A stretch of 60,955 nucleotides of DNA from Cellulomonas_A sp047229345 (GCF_047229345.1 NZ_JBFTER010000019.1:1-60955); one strand, 5' to 3'; counted from the first letter of the stretch, positions 1 to 8,572 are shown. Notes: generated by a model not told the origin, from the sequence alone. Numbers and translations: made by a program.

Positions 1-18
1 GATCGGGCGTCCGCGACG

Positions 19-1074
19 ATGGACCCCATGCGCGCCGTCGTGGTCGAGGAGTTCGGTCGGGTTCCCGTCGTCCGTGAGGTGCCCGAGCCGGTGTGCGCGC
101 CGCACGGGGTCGTCCTGCGCGTCGAGGCCACGGGCGTGTGCCGCTCGGACTGGCACGGCTGGCAGGGGCACGACGACGGCATCACGCTCCCGCACGTCCC
201 CGGGCACGAGCTCGCGGGCACGGTCGTGGAGGTCGGCGCCGACGTCCGGCGCTGGGCGGTCGGGGACCGGGTCACCGTGCCGTTCGTGTGCGCGTGCGGG
301 GACTGCCCGGCGTGCGCCGCGGGCGAGCACCAGGTGTGCGAGCGGCAGACGCAGCCCGGCTTCACGCACGACGGCTCGTTCGCCGAGCGGGTCGCGCTCG
401 ACCACGCGGACGTCAACCTCGTCGCGCTCCCGCCCACCCTCTCGGCGGTGACCGCGGCGGGACTGGGCTGCCGGTTCGCGACGGCGTACCGCGCGCTCAC
501 GGTGCACGGGCGGCCGCGCGCCGGCGAGTGGGTCGCCGTGCACGGGTGCGGCGGCGTCGGGCTGTCCGCGGTCATGGTCGCGGCGTCGCTCGGCGCGCGG
601 GTCGTCGCGGTGGACGTGTCGCCGGCGGCCCGGGCGGCGGCGCTCGACCTCGGCGCCGAGCTCGCGGTGGACGCGTCGGGCCTCGCGCCGGCCGACGTCG
701 CCGCCGCCGTCCACGAGGCCACGGCTGGCGGCGCGCACGTCTCGCTCGACGCGCTGGGCAGCGCCGCGACCGCCGCCGCGTCGCTCCTGGGCCTGCGCCG
801 CCGCGGTCGGCACGTGCAGGTCGGGCTCCTGCTCGGGGCGGACGCCGACCCGGCGCTGCCGATGGGCCGCGTCGTCGCGTGGGAGCTCGAGGTCTACGGC
901 AGCCACGGCATGGCCGCGCACGAGTACCCGGCCATGCTCGCGCGCATCGCGGACGGGACGCTGCGGCCGGACCGGCTCGTCGGGCCGGTCGTGACGCTCG
1001 ACGACGCCCCGGCGGCTCTCGCGGCGATGAGCGGCCCGGCGACCTCGGTGGGGATGACGGTCGTCGTGCCGTGA
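19..1074 (+). CDS. zinc-dependent alcohol dehydrogenase family protein
   Basis: This is a 351-residue medium-chain dehydrogenase that would oxidise or reduce an alcohol/aldehyde with NAD(P). The N-terminal GroES-like half has the catalytic zinc ligands in GVCRSDWHGW and PGHELAG. A structural-zinc cluster of four cysteines follows in CGDCPACAAGEHQVC. The Rossmann motif HGCGGVGLSA lies near residues 175-184. Length is normal for the family. A second in-frame ATG at 28 (MRAVVVEEF) matches the usual family N-terminus and may be the real start. The contig begins only 18 bases upstream, so the promoter is missing. Substrate cannot be told from sequence. Confidence 0.9.
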   Translation: MDPMRAVVVEEFGRVPVVREVPEPVCAPHGVVLRVEATGVCRSDWHGWQGHDDGITLPHVPGHELAGTVVEVGADVRRWAVGDRVTVPFVCACGDCPACAAGEHQVCERQTQPGFTHDGSFAERVALDHADVNLVALPPTLSAVTAAGLGCRFATAYRALTVHGRPRAGEWVAVHGCGGVGLSAVMVAASLGARVVAVDVSPAARAAALDLGAELAVDASGLAPADVAAAVHEATAGGAHVSLDALGSAATAAASLLGLRRRGRHVQVGLLLGADADPALPMGRVVAWELEVYGSHGMAAHEYPAMLARIADGTLRPDRLVGPVVTLDDAPAALAAMSGPATSVGMTVVVP

Positions 1075-1194
1075 CGACGCCGGACGGGGGTTAACCGGCG
1101 GGAAACCGGGGGAGCGAGGCTCCGCAACGGCCGCTCACTACGGTCGGCGTCGCCAGGGATCGTCCACGTCCCCACTCCCACCCCAGGAGCACCG

Positions 1195-2736
1195 ATGGCC
1201 ACCACGACGCACGGCTCCACGCAGCCCGCCACCGCCCCGGACGCGCCGCACGACGAGCACGCCCCGCACCCCGACCTGTACAACGCCGACCTCGCCCCGC
1301 TGCCGCAGGACCAGCGCCGGTGGGGAGCCTTCGAGTTCTTCAACGTGTGGACCAACGACGTGCAGAGCCTCGCCGGCTACACGCTCGCGGCGAGCCTGTT
1401 CATCACCGCCGGGATCAACGGCTGGTGGGTCTTCGCGGCGATCGTCATCGCGGGGCTCTTCGTGAACCTGCTCGTGAACCTCACGGGGAAGCCGAGCGTC
1501 GAGCTGGGGATCCCGTACGCGGTGATGGCGCGATCGTCGATGGGCGTGCGCGGCGCCCAGTTCCCGGCGCTCGTCCGCGGTGTCGTGGCGGTGTTCTGGT
1601 ACGGCGCGCAGACGTACTTCGCGTCGACGGCCGTGGCTCTGGCGCTGAACACGGTGCTGGGGAGCCCGGGCGGCGCGACCGTGCTGGGGATGAACTCGGT
1701 CGACTGGGTCGCGTACTGCGTCGTCGCGGCGATCCAGGTGCTGCTGTTCGTGCGCGGCATCGCGTGGATCGAGCGGTTCCTCAACGTCGCCGGACCGGCC
1801 GTCTACGTCGTGATGCTCGGCCTGCTCGTGGCGGTGTGGGTCCAGGCCGGCGACCGGCTGGTGCCCGCGGTCGGCTCGATCTTCGACCAGTCGGACGTGC
1901 AGGGCTGGGCGGCGGTCGGGGCCTTCGTCGGCGTGATCGGCACGATGATCGCCTACTTCTCCGCGGTCGTGATCAACTTCGGCGACTTCGCTCGGTTCTC
2001 CCGCAGCGAGCGGGCGATGCGCCGCGGCAACTTCCTCGGGCTGCCCGTGAGCCTGGCGTTCTTCACGTTCCTCGCGCTGTTCACGACCGCCGGCGCCTAC
2101 ATCGTCTATCAGGACGGCGTGGGGGAGCCGCTGACCAACCCGGCCGAGGTCGTCGGGCTCGTCGGCAACCCGGTCCTCACCGTGGTCGCGGCGCTGACCT
2201 TCCTCGTCGCGACCCTCGGTATCAACCTCGTCGCCAACTTCATCCCGCCCGCGTACGACCTGTCGAACCTCGCGCCGCAGCGGATCAGCTTCCGCACGGG
2301 CGGCTACCTCACCGCCGCCTTCGGGTTCGTCGTCGGCGCGCTGTGGGTCGCCGTGGTCAGCGAGGTCGGGCTGCCGATCTTCGTCGACACGCTCGGAGCG
2401 GTGCTCGCCCCGCTGTACGGGGTCCTGGTGGCCGACTTCTACGTGGTCCAGCGTCGCCGGGTCGTGGTCGACGAGCTGTACAGCATGAGCCCGACGGGCC
2501 GGTACTTCTACGACCGCGGCTGGAACGTGCGCGCGCTCGCGGCCGTGGGAGTCGCGGCGGTGTTCTCCGTCGCAGCCGTCTGGGTCGACGCGCTCGCGGC
2601 GCTCTCGGGCTTCGCGTGGGTCATCGGCGCGCTGCTGGGTGCCGCGCTGTACGTGGCCGTCATGTGGCGCCGCACGACGCTCGCCCCCGCTGACGCCGCG
2701 GAGCCGGCGGCGGCGGAGGACGCGCACGCCGGGTGA
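1195..2736 (+). CDS. NCS1-family cytosine/purine-type permease
   Basis: This 513-residue integral membrane transporter has about twelve hydrophobic segments and belongs to the nucleobase-cation-symport-1 group (cytosine, purine, hydantoin or thiamin-precursor importers). The region NVWTNDVQSLAGYTLAASLF near the first helix and the segment around GIPYAVMARSSMG are typical of the family. The N-terminus is a hydrophilic Thr/Pro/His-rich tail of about 40 residues. The ATG follows the ribosome site AGGAGC. A TACGGT -10-like hexamer at 1139-1144 would give a leader of about 45 nt. No TPP or purine riboswitch core was visible upstream. Substrate is unassigned. Confidence 0.88.
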   Translation: MATTTHGSTQPATAPDAPHDEHAPHPDLYNADLAPLPQDQRRWGAFEFFNVWTNDVQSLAGYTLAASLFITAGINGWWVFAAIVIAGLFVNLLVNLTGKPSVELGIPYAVMARSSMGVRGAQFPALVRGVVAVFWYGAQTYFASTAVALALNTVLGSPGGATVLGMNSVDWVAYCVVAAIQVLLFVRGIAWIERFLNVAGPAVYVVMLGLLVAVWVQAGDRLVPAVGSIFDQSDVQGWAAVGAFVGVIGTMIAYFSAVVINFGDFARFSRSERAMRRGNFLGLPVSLAFFTFLALFTTAGAYIVYQDGVGEPLTNPAEVVGLVGNPVLTVVAALTFLVATLGINLVANFIPPAYDLSNLAPQRISFRTGGYLTAAFGFVVGALWVAVVSEVGLPIFVDTLGAVLAPLYGVLVADFYVVQRRRVVVDELYSMSPTGRYFYDRGWNVRALAAVGVAAVFSVAAVWVDALAALSGFAWVIGALLGAALYVAVMWRRTTLAPADAAEPAAAEDAHAG

Positions 2737-2816
2737 CGGTCGGGGGCACGGGCGGTCAGCGGGGTCTCGACCGTCCGTGCCCCCCGGTCACACCCTTGTG
2801 CGCATGGGTCGTCGCG

Positions 2817-2828
2817 CGATATATATCG
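2817..2828. promoter_or_regulatory. AT-rich 12-bp perfect palindrome, candidate PadR operator
   Basis: The sequence CGATATATATCG is a perfect palindrome in a region that is otherwise about 75% G+C. It ends three bases before the start codon of the PadR gene and contains a TATATA -10-like hexamer (2820-2825) six bases before the ATG. PadR repressors commonly bind AT-rich ATAT-type inverted repeats at their own promoter. Autoregulation of this gene and the three genes behind it is therefore inferred. Confidence 0.65.
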
Positions 2829-2831
2829 ACC

Positions 2832-3173
2832 ATGCCGAAACGGATGTCCGAGCAGTCCTACCTCGTGCTCCTCGCGCTCGCCGAGGAGCCGCGGCACGGG
2901 TACGGCGTCGTCCAGGCCGTCCTCGCGCTCTCGGGCGGGGACGTGCGGCTCGGCGCCGGGACGCTCTACGGGATCCTCGACCGGCTCGTCGCGGCGGGTC
3001 AGGCGGAGGCGTCGGGGGAGGTCGTCGTCGACGGCCGCCTCCGGCGCTACTACCGGCTCACGGACGCGGGCCACGAGGCGCTGACCGCCGAGACCGCGCG
3101 CCTGCGCGACCTCGCCCGCCGCGCGCAGCGGGTCCTCACCGCAGCGCCGCGGCCCGCGCTGGGGCAGGCATGA
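2832..3173 (+). CDS. PadR-family transcriptional regulator
   Basis: This 113-residue protein is almost entirely a PadR winged-helix domain. The typical signatures are SEQSYLVLLALAEEPRHGYG, LGAGTLYGILDRLVAAG and LRRYYRLTDAGHEAL. Many PadR proteins respond to phenolics or drugs and repress a neighbouring operon, but no ligand can be read here. An upstream in-frame GTG exists at 2733. ATG 2832 is preferred because the conserved domain starts there and a palindrome/-10 element lies directly in front, suggesting a leaderless mRNA. Its TGA overlaps the next start as ATGA, so it is translationally coupled to three downstream paralogues. Confidence 0.92.
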   Translation: MPKRMSEQSYLVLLALAEEPRHGYGVVQAVLALSGGDVRLGAGTLYGILDRLVAAGQAEASGEVVVDGRLRRYYRLTDAGHEALTAETARLRDLARRAQRVLTAAPRPALGQA

Positions 3174-3793
3174 GCGCCCGCCGGCCGGTGCCGGGTGCTG
3201 CTGGGCGCCACGACCGCGCGGTGCCCGCCGCCACGCCGGGTCCCGCGGTCGAGCCGCTGCCGTCGTTCGAGCGGTCCGTCCGGCGCTGGCTGCGCGCCTA
3301 CCCCCGACGGTGGCGGCGGGCGCGGGCCGTCGAGGTCACCGCGGTGCTCGCCGACCTCGCGGGACCCACGGCGCACCGCCTCGACGCCCGCACGGCGCTC
3401 GGCCTCGTCGTCGCCGGGCTCGCGACCCGCTGGCGCGAGCACCCGCCGCCCCGCGCGTACCTCGCGTACCGGCTCGCGGGCCGTCACCCGGGGCCGCAGT
3501 GGGACGCGTGGCTCCGCGACGACGTCGACGGCCGGCTGTACCCGGCACGGCTCGCCCTGACCGAGGGACTCGTCGCCGCCCTCGCGTACCCGTCGGTCGA
3601 ACGGCTCTACCTGTCCGCAGGCCCGCCGGGAACCGGGACGGGCGAGTCGGCGACGAGCACCCGTGACGTGTCGCGTCCCTCCCCGAGCGCGGCGGGCTCT
3701 GCCTCCACGGGGTCGGCGGCGTCGCCGTGGTCCCCCGACACCGAGCGCACGGGCCCCGCGGACGGGACCACGACGCCGAGAGCGGACGCATGA
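3170..3793 (+). CDS. PadR-linked paralogue 1, unknown function
   Basis: This 207-residue protein is the first of three tandem paralogues. All share an N-terminal module built on WLRAYPRRWR, a downstream EV..VLADLA segment, a DARTALGL helix, and WLRDDVDGRLYP. The YP-R-R-W-R block resembles the N-terminal helical HAAS/permease-prefix module often found beside PadR regulators. That similarity is from memory of the motif, not a search. Unlike paralogues 2 and 3 it has no clear transmembrane segment after the module and ends in a Ser/Thr/Pro-rich tail of about 60 residues, so it may be a decaying or soluble form. The start overlaps the PadR stop as ATGA. Confidence 0.75.
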   Translation: MSARRPVPGAAGRHDRAVPAATPGPAVEPLPSFERSVRRWLRAYPRRWRRARAVEVTAVLADLAGPTAHRLDARTALGLVVAGLATRWREHPPPRAYLAYRLAGRHPGPQWDAWLRDDVDGRLYPARLALTEGLVAALAYPSVERLYLSAGPPGTGTGESATSTRDVSRPSPSAAGSASTGSAASPWSPDTERTGPADGTTTPRADA

Positions 3794-4440
3794 GCCGGCC
3801 CGACCCGTTCGCCCGCTCGGCGGCGCTGTGGCTGCGCGCCTACCCGCGGCGATGGCGGGCCGACCGCGCGGTCGAGGTCACCGAGGTCCTGCGCGACCTC
3901 GCGGCACCGGGGACGACGCGGCTCGACGCCCGCACAGCGCTCGGTCTGCTCCGCGCCGGGTGGGGGACGCGGTGGCGTGAGCGGCCGCCGGCCGGCGTCT
4001 ACCTGCGCTACCGGCTGCTCGGACGCCGCCCGGCCGCAGCCTGGGACGGCTGGCTGCGCGACGACGTCGACGGTCCCCTCTACCCCCTGCGGTACGCCCT
4101 CGACATCACGACGTTCGTCGCGCTCGGGATGTCCGCGGCGATGGCCGCAGGTCTCACCACCTACTCGCGGGGGTTCTTCGCGGTCTACGTCCCGGTGCTC
4201 CTCGTGGGGCTCACGTTCGTCGGGGCGTCCCGCCGCCGTCGGACGCGGGACGAGCTGTTCCCGCCGCCCCCCGAGGGCCTCGACCCGTTCGGCCCGTACG
4301 CGCCGCTCCGGTTCGACGGTGCTCCGGACCGACGACGTTCCGGGCCCGGGCGTGCCCGCACCGACTCGCACGCCGGTGACGGCACCCGGCGCGCGACCCC
4401 ACCTCCGCCCGGCGCCCTCCCCGAGCACGGCGACGCATGA
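3790..4440 (+). CDS. PadR-linked paralogue 2, putative membrane protein
   Basis: This is a 216-residue protein. Residues 1-110 repeat the module of its neighbours (LWLRAYPRRWR, LDARTALGLL, YLRYRLLGRR, GWLRDDVDGPLYPLRY). Two hydrophobic stretches at about 115-155 (TTFVALGMSAAMAAGL and FAVYVPVLLVGLTFVGA) suggest membrane insertion. They are followed by a basic patch and a Pro-rich acidic/basic tail. The ATG overlaps the stop of paralogue 1 (ATGA) and its own stop overlaps paralogue 3 in the same way. This indicates one polycistronic, translationally coupled unit under PadR control. No enzymatic motif was seen. Confidence 0.78.
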   Translation: MSRPDPFARSAALWLRAYPRRWRADRAVEVTEVLRDLAAPGTTRLDARTALGLLRAGWGTRWRERPPAGVYLRYRLLGRRPAAAWDGWLRDDVDGPLYPLRYALDITTFVALGMSAAMAAGLTTYSRGFFAVYVPVLLVGLTFVGASRRRRTRDELFPPPPEGLDPFGPYAPLRFDGAPDRRRSGPGRARTDSHAGDGTRRATPPPPGALPEHGDA

Positions 4441-4937
4441 GGCCTGACGCCCGGTTCGCGCGCTCCGCCGCGCTCTGGTTGCGTGCCTACCCGCGGCGCT
4501 GGCGCCAGGCCCGCGGGGCGGAGGTCGCCGCGGTGCTCGCGGACCTCGCCCCGCCGGGTGCCCGCCGCCTCGACGTCGGCACCGCGCTTGGCCTGCTCGT
4601 CGCCGGCTGGGCGACCCGCGCGCGCCAGCACCCGCCGCTGGGCGCCTGGCTGCGCTACCGGCTGCTGCGCGAGCGCCTGCCGCGCCGGTACCGGCCGTGG
4701 GTGCGCGACGACGTCGAGGGCCGGTGGTTCCCGCTGCGCTTCCTCTCGCTCCTCGCCCCGGCGTGGGGGCTGCCCCTGTACGTGGCGTTCGTGGAGCCGG
4801 ACGACGGCTGGCGGGTGGTGAAGGTCGGCGGTCTCGTGATGTTCCACGTCGTGGTCCTCGCCGTGGTCTGGCGGCCCGCGCGGCGCACCGGCCGGCAGCT
4901 CTACCTCGAGCGGCGCCCCCGTCGCGCCGAGGGGTGA
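4437..4937 (+). CDS. PadR-linked paralogue 3, putative membrane protein
   Basis: At 166 residues this is the shortest member of the triplet. The shared module (LWLRAYPRRWR, ARRLDVGTALGLLVAGWATR, WLRYRLLRERLP, WVRDDVEGRWFPLRF) is followed by two hydrophobic segments (LLAPAWGLPLYVAFV and GLVMFHVVVLAVVW) and a short basic C-terminus. It is the last gene of the PadR operon; purS starts 76 bases later from its own promoter. Function is unknown. The tandem triplication followed by divergent tails suggests local gene amplification. Confidence 0.78.
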   Translation: MRPDARFARSAALWLRAYPRRWRQARGAEVAAVLADLAPPGARRLDVGTALGLLVAGWATRARQHPPLGAWLRYRLLRERLPRRYRPWVRDDVEGRWFPLRFLSLLAPAWGLPLYVAFVEPDDGWRVVKVGGLVMFHVVVLAVVWRPARRTGRQLYLERRPRRAEG

Positions 4938-4968
4938 ACGCGGCGACGGCCGCGCGCGCAGCACTCGG

Positions 4969-4974
4969 TAGGCT
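4969..4974 (+). promoter_or_regulatory. -10 element of the purS-purQ promoter
   Basis: TAGGCT fits the actinobacterial TANNNT -10 consensus. It lies in the gap between the PadR operon and purS and would start transcription near 4981, leaving a leader of about 33 nt. No convincing -35 hexamer was seen. Confidence 0.45.
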
Positions 4975-5013
4975 GGGCCCGCCCCCACCGCCGCGAAAAA
5001 CCTGGAGCCACCC

Positions 5014-5280
5014 GTGGGACGAGTCGTCGTCGATGTGATGCCGAAGCCCGAGATCCTGGACCCGCAGGGCAAGGCCGTCGCCGGTGCGCTGCCGCGGCTC
5101 GGCTTCGCGCAGTTCACCAGCGTGCGCCAGGGCAAGCGCTTCGAGCTCGAGTTCGAGGGGCCGGTCACCGACGAGGTGCTGGCCGCTGCGCGCGAGGCCG
5201 GTGAGCACGTGCTGTCCAACCCCGTGATCGAGGACGTCGTCGCGGTCTACGCGGAGGACGCCGCGCAGGTGACCGCGTGA
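5014..5280 (+). CDS. purS: phosphoribosylformylglycinamidine synthase subunit PurS
   Basis: This 88-residue small subunit of the three-part FGAM synthase PurLQS performs step four of purine synthesis. The sequence VVDVMPKPEILDPQGKAV is the family N-terminal signature. The start is a GTG (GRVVVDV). The stop overlaps the GTG of purQ, so the two are translationally coupled. The purL subunit is encoded about 36 kb away at 41451, unlike organisms where the three genes are contiguous. Confidence 0.95.
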   Translation: MGRVVVDVMPKPEILDPQGKAVAGALPRLGFAQFTSVRQGKRFELEFEGPVTDEVLAAAREAGEHVLSNPVIEDVVAVYAEDAAQVTA

Positions 5281-5972
5281 CCCGCGTCGGTGTCGTGACC
5301 TTCCCCGGCACGCTCGACGACCGGGACGCCGCACGCGCGGTGCGCCTGGCGGGCGGCGAGCCGGTGGCGCTGTGGCACGCGGACGAGAACCTGCACGAGG
5401 TCGACGCCGTCGTCCTGCCGGGCGGCTTCTCGTACGGCGACTACCTGCGTGCGGGGGCGATCAGCCGCTTCGCGCCGGTCATGGGGTCGGTCGTCGACGC
5501 CGCGAACGGCGGGATGCCCGTGCTCGGCATCTGCAACGGCTTCCAGGTCCTCACCGAGGCGCACCTGCTGCCCGGCTCGATGATCAAGAACGACCACCTG
5601 CACTTCCTGTGCCGCGAGCAGGTCCTCAGCGTCGAGAACGCCGAGACGTCCTGGACGCGCGACTACGCGGCGGGCGAGCGCATCACGATCCCGCTGAAGA
5701 ACCAGGACGGCCAGTACGTCGCCGACGAGCGCACGCTCGACGAGCTCGAGGGCGAGGGCCGCGTCGTCTTCCGCTACGAGGACGTCAACCCGAACGGCTC
5801 GCGTCGCGGCATCGCCGGGATCTCGAACGCGAAGGGCAACGTCGTCGGGCTCATGCCGCACCCCGAGCACGCGGTCGAGGCCGGCTTCGGCCCCGACGGC
5901 GCGAACGGCCCGCGCAGCGGCACCGACGGGCTGCGCTTCTTCACGTCCGTGCTCCACGCGCTGGTCGGATGA
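5277..5972 (+). CDS. purQ: phosphoribosylformylglycinamidine synthase, glutaminase subunit PurQ
   Basis: This 231-residue class I glutamine amidotransferase supplies ammonia to PurL. The nucleophile cysteine is in VLGICNGFQVL, about residue 87, and the catalytic His/Glu pair is in LMPHPEHAVE near the C-terminus. The GTG start overlaps the purS stop (GTGA). Its TGA overlaps the ATG of the following acetyltransferase. Length is normal. Confidence 0.95.
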   Translation: MTRVGVVTFPGTLDDRDAARAVRLAGGEPVALWHADENLHEVDAVVLPGGFSYGDYLRAGAISRFAPVMGSVVDAANGGMPVLGICNGFQVLTEAHLLPGSMIKNDHLHFLCREQVLSVENAETSWTRDYAAGERITIPLKNQDGQYVADERTLDELEGEGRVVFRYEDVNPNGSRRGIAGISNAKGNVVGLMPHPEHAVEAGFGPDGANGPRSGTDGLRFFTSVLHALVG

Positions 5973-7015
5973 CGCTCGCGGGCACCCGCGCGGAGCGAAC
6001 GACGTCCCTGGTCGACTGGGACGACGCGGACGCGACCCGGCTGCGCGCCGCGCAGGTGTCGGAGCTCGCGCAGCGCTACGGCTCGGAGGACGACCCCTCG
6101 GTCATGACCGCCGAGGGCGTCGTGGCGATGCTCCTCGTGCGGGACGGCGGCGAGCCGGTCGCGTGCGGCGCGCTGCGGGACGTCTCCGCCACGCAGGGCC
6201 CGGGCACCGTCGAGATCAAGCGCCTGTACGTCGCGCCGGCCCGGCGTGGGCGCGGGCTGTCCCGCCTCGTCATGGCCGAGCTCGAGGCCCGCGCGCGGGA
6301 GCTCGGGTACGGCCGCCTGATCCTCGAGACCGGCGTGATGCAGCCCGAGGCGATCGGCCTGTACCTCGCGCTCGGCTACGACCCGATCGAGGCCTACGGC
6401 GAGTACAAGGACCATCCGGGGTCGCGGTGCTTCGGCAAGGCCCTGGTGCCCGACGACGGCGGCGCGGAGACCGATGTTCCGCGCGACGAGCCGTCCGCGA
6501 GGTCCGCCCGCGCGCGTCCCGAGGTCACGCTCCGGTTCGTCGACTGGGACGACGCCGACGCCGTCGCGCTGCGTCTCGCGATGTACGAGCGGACCAACGC
6601 GCGCCTCTACCCGGCGCTGCGCGAGCACGTCGAAGGGCGTGGGGGCTTCGCGGTGGACGACGCCGCGCAGGGTGAGGGTGCGCTGACCACGGTGCTCGCC
6701 GAGATCGACGGCGTGCCCGTCGGCTGCGCGACGCTCCGGGCCGCCCGCGACGGGTACCCCGAGGGGTCCGGCGAGCTCAAGAAGGTGTTCGTCGACGAGT
6801 CGGCCCGCGGCGCCGGCGTCGCGCGCACGATGCTGCAGGCGATCGAGGACGCCGCCCGGGCCCACCGGCTGAGCCAGGTCGTGCTCATGACCGGCTACCG
6901 GCAGCCCGAGGCGATCCGCCTGTACGTGTCGAGCGGGTACCGCCCGATCCTCCCGCTCACCCCGCGCGACCGCGTCAACCCGCACGGCCTCTGGTTCGCC
7001 AAGCACCTCGGTTGA
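5969..7015 (+). CDS. tandem GNAT-domain acetyltransferase
   Basis: This 348-residue protein contains two GNAT N-acetyltransferase domains in one chain. Domain 1 (about 1-160) has the acetyl-CoA loop in VAPARRGRGLSR and domain 2 (about 180-348) has it in VDESARGAGVARTM. Each domain ends with a Q-P-E-A-I-x-L-Y motif (MQPEAIGLYLALGY and RQPEAIRLYVSSGY). Each begins with the same phrase VDWDDADA, so the protein arose by internal duplication. It overlaps purQ by four bases and is probably cotranscribed with it, although a purine role is not implied. The acceptor substrate is unknown. Confidence 0.88.
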   Translation: MTLAGTRAERTTSLVDWDDADATRLRAAQVSELAQRYGSEDDPSVMTAEGVVAMLLVRDGGEPVACGALRDVSATQGPGTVEIKRLYVAPARRGRGLSRLVMAELEARARELGYGRLILETGVMQPEAIGLYLALGYDPIEAYGEYKDHPGSRCFGKALVPDDGGAETDVPRDEPSARSARARPEVTLRFVDWDDADAVALRLAMYERTNARLYPALREHVEGRGGFAVDDAAQGEGALTTVLAEIDGVPVGCATLRAARDGYPEGSGELKKVFVDESARGAGVARTMLQAIEDAARAHRLSQVVLMTGYRQPEAIRLYVSSGYRPILPLTPRDRVNPHGLWFAKHLG

Positions 7016-7084
7016 CGGCCCGTTCCGCCGATCGGTTGACGGGCGGGCGACCGAAGGTGGATGCGGCCTCGACCGCCCGGCTCC

Positions 7085-7090
7085 TAGCGT
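7085..7090 (+). promoter_or_regulatory. leaderless-type -10 element before the first DUF418 gene
   Basis: TAGCGT lies exactly seven bases before the ATG at 7098, so the predicted transcript would start at or next to the start codon. The context CTCCTAGCGTCG is repeated before the second DUF418 gene, and CCTAGCGTCG before rsgA. Confidence 0.55.
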
Positions 7091-7097
7091 CGAGGTC

Positions 7098-8519
7098 ATG
7101 ACCGCGGACCGCTCGGACCACGCACCCACGACGCCGTACCCCGGACGCAGCACAGGCGCCTCCACGGACGCGGCGCCCGGGACCGCGACCGCTGCGGCGC
7201 CCGCTACTGCAACGCCGCCCGCCAGCACGCCGGCGGCGACCGTCCGCTCGCTCGCCCCCGACCTCGCGCGCGGCATGCTCCTGCTGTTCATCGCCTCGGC
7301 GAACGTGTGGGGCTACCTGTGGAACACCTCGGGCGAGGCGTCGCGGTACGGGCTGCGCCCGGTCGGCGGCTCGTCGCTCGACGTCGCGGTCGACGGCGTC
7401 GTGGCCTTCTTCGTCGACGACCGGTCGCGGCCCATGTTCGCGATCCTCTACGGCTTCGGGCTCGCGACGATGGCGGCCCGGCTCGCGGCCCGCGGCGCCG
7501 ACCCGCGCCAGGTCCGGCGGGTCATCGCGCGGCGCAGCGGCTGGCTCGTCGTCTTCGGCGTCGTGCACGCCGCGCTGCTGTTCGCGGGCGACATCCTCGC
7601 GCCCTACGGCGTGACCGGGCTCATCGCGCTCGCGTTCCTGCAGCGCTCGCGCACGGTGCTGCTGTGGTGGTTCTGGGGTGCGTCGATCCTCGCGACCGCG
7701 GGCGGCGCCCTCGTCCTGACGTTCCTGCACGAGTTCTGGGGCACGGGCGAGATCCCGCCGTCGGACTACCTCGTCTCGGTGGTCGAGCGCCTGTTCGGCT
7801 CGCTCGCGATCACCACGATCGCGGCGCTGCTGCTGTTCTTCGTCCCGCAGGTGGTCCTGGGGATCCTGCTCGCGCGCAGCGGCTGGCTCGCGCGGCCGTG
7901 GGAGCACCGGCAGGCGCTCGGGCGCGTCGTCGTGGTCGCGCTGGTGGTCAACCTCGTCGGGAACCTGCCGTTCGCGCTCGCGGTCGCACAGGTGTGGACG
8001 CCTGCCGACGGCGCGGTCGGGCTGACGGTCGAGCTCGCGCACTACCTGTCCGGGGTCGTGATGGGGCTCGGGTACGTGTGCCTGTTCGCGTGGGTCGCGG
8101 CGGTGCTGGGCGACCGTCCGCGGCACGGGGTGGTCTCCGCGGTCGCGGCGACGGGGGAGCGGTCGCTCACCAGCTACCTGCTGCAGTCGGTCATGTTCGC
8201 GCCGCTGCTCAGCGCGTGGGGGCTCGGGCTGGGCGGGCGGATCGGGACGGCGCAGGCCGCGGTGCTCGCGATCGTGGTGTGGCTCGTGACGGTGCTGGTC
8301 GCGGTGGCGATGCACCGGGCCGGCCGCCGCGGTCCGTTCGAGGTGCTGCTGCGGCGCCTCACCTACGGGCGCGGGGGGTCCCCGGCGGCGGTCGTCGTGG
8401 CGCAGCACCCGCACGCAGCGGAGCCGCCCGTCGCCGGTCGGCAACCGCCCACGGCCGGTCACGACGCGCCCCCCCGTGGGTCAGCCGGTGCCCCGCCCCT
8501 GAGCGGCGCATGGGGGTGA
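7098..8519 (+). CDS. DUF418-domain membrane protein A
   Basis: This 473-residue polytopic membrane protein is of the DUF418 family, which is found next to many unrelated genes and thought to be transport-related. It has a variable Ala/Thr/Pro N-terminal tail to about residue 50, then APDLARGMLLLFIASANVW, about eight to ten hydrophobic segments, and the DUF418 half with SLTSYLLQSVMF, GGRIGTAQAAVLA and RRGPFEVLLRRLTYGRGGS. No ribosome site is obvious, which agrees with leaderless expression. A close paralogue follows 67 bases downstream. Confidence 0.87.
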   Translation: MTADRSDHAPTTPYPGRSTGASTDAAPGTATAAAPATATPPASTPAATVRSLAPDLARGMLLLFIASANVWGYLWNTSGEASRYGLRPVGGSSLDVAVDGVVAFFVDDRSRPMFAILYGFGLATMAARLAARGADPRQVRRVIARRSGWLVVFGVVHAALLFAGDILAPYGVTGLIALAFLQRSRTVLLWWFWGASILATAGGALVLTFLHEFWGTGEIPPSDYLVSVVERLFGSLAITTIAALLLFFVPQVVLGILLARSGWLARPWEHRQALGRVVVVALVVNLVGNLPFALAVAQVWTPADGAVGLTVELAHYLSGVVMGLGYVCLFAWVAAVLGDRPRHGVVSAVAATGERSLTSYLLQSVMFAPLLSAWGLGLGGRIGTAQAAVLAIVVWLVTVLVAVAMHRAGRRGPFEVLLRRLTYGRGGSPAAVVVAQHPHAAEPPVAGRQPPTAGHDAPPRGSAGAPPLSGAWG

Positions 8520-8572
8520 ACCCCCAGGTCAGCCGGGGTGCTACCCGGATGTGCGGGGGAGGGTCGGGCTCC

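Noticed and set aside
1075..1194. TPP or other riboswitch before the NCS1 permease
   Set aside because: A CGGCGTCGCCAGGGATCG stretch faintly resembles a TPP tail, but the CTGAGA core and pairing partners are missing.
1138..2727. Long reverse-strand frame opposite the NCS1 permease, and many similar long frames elsewhere
   Set aside because: These are antisense shadows typical of very high GC, with Arg/His/Asp-rich composition, no domains, and full overlap with well-supported genes.
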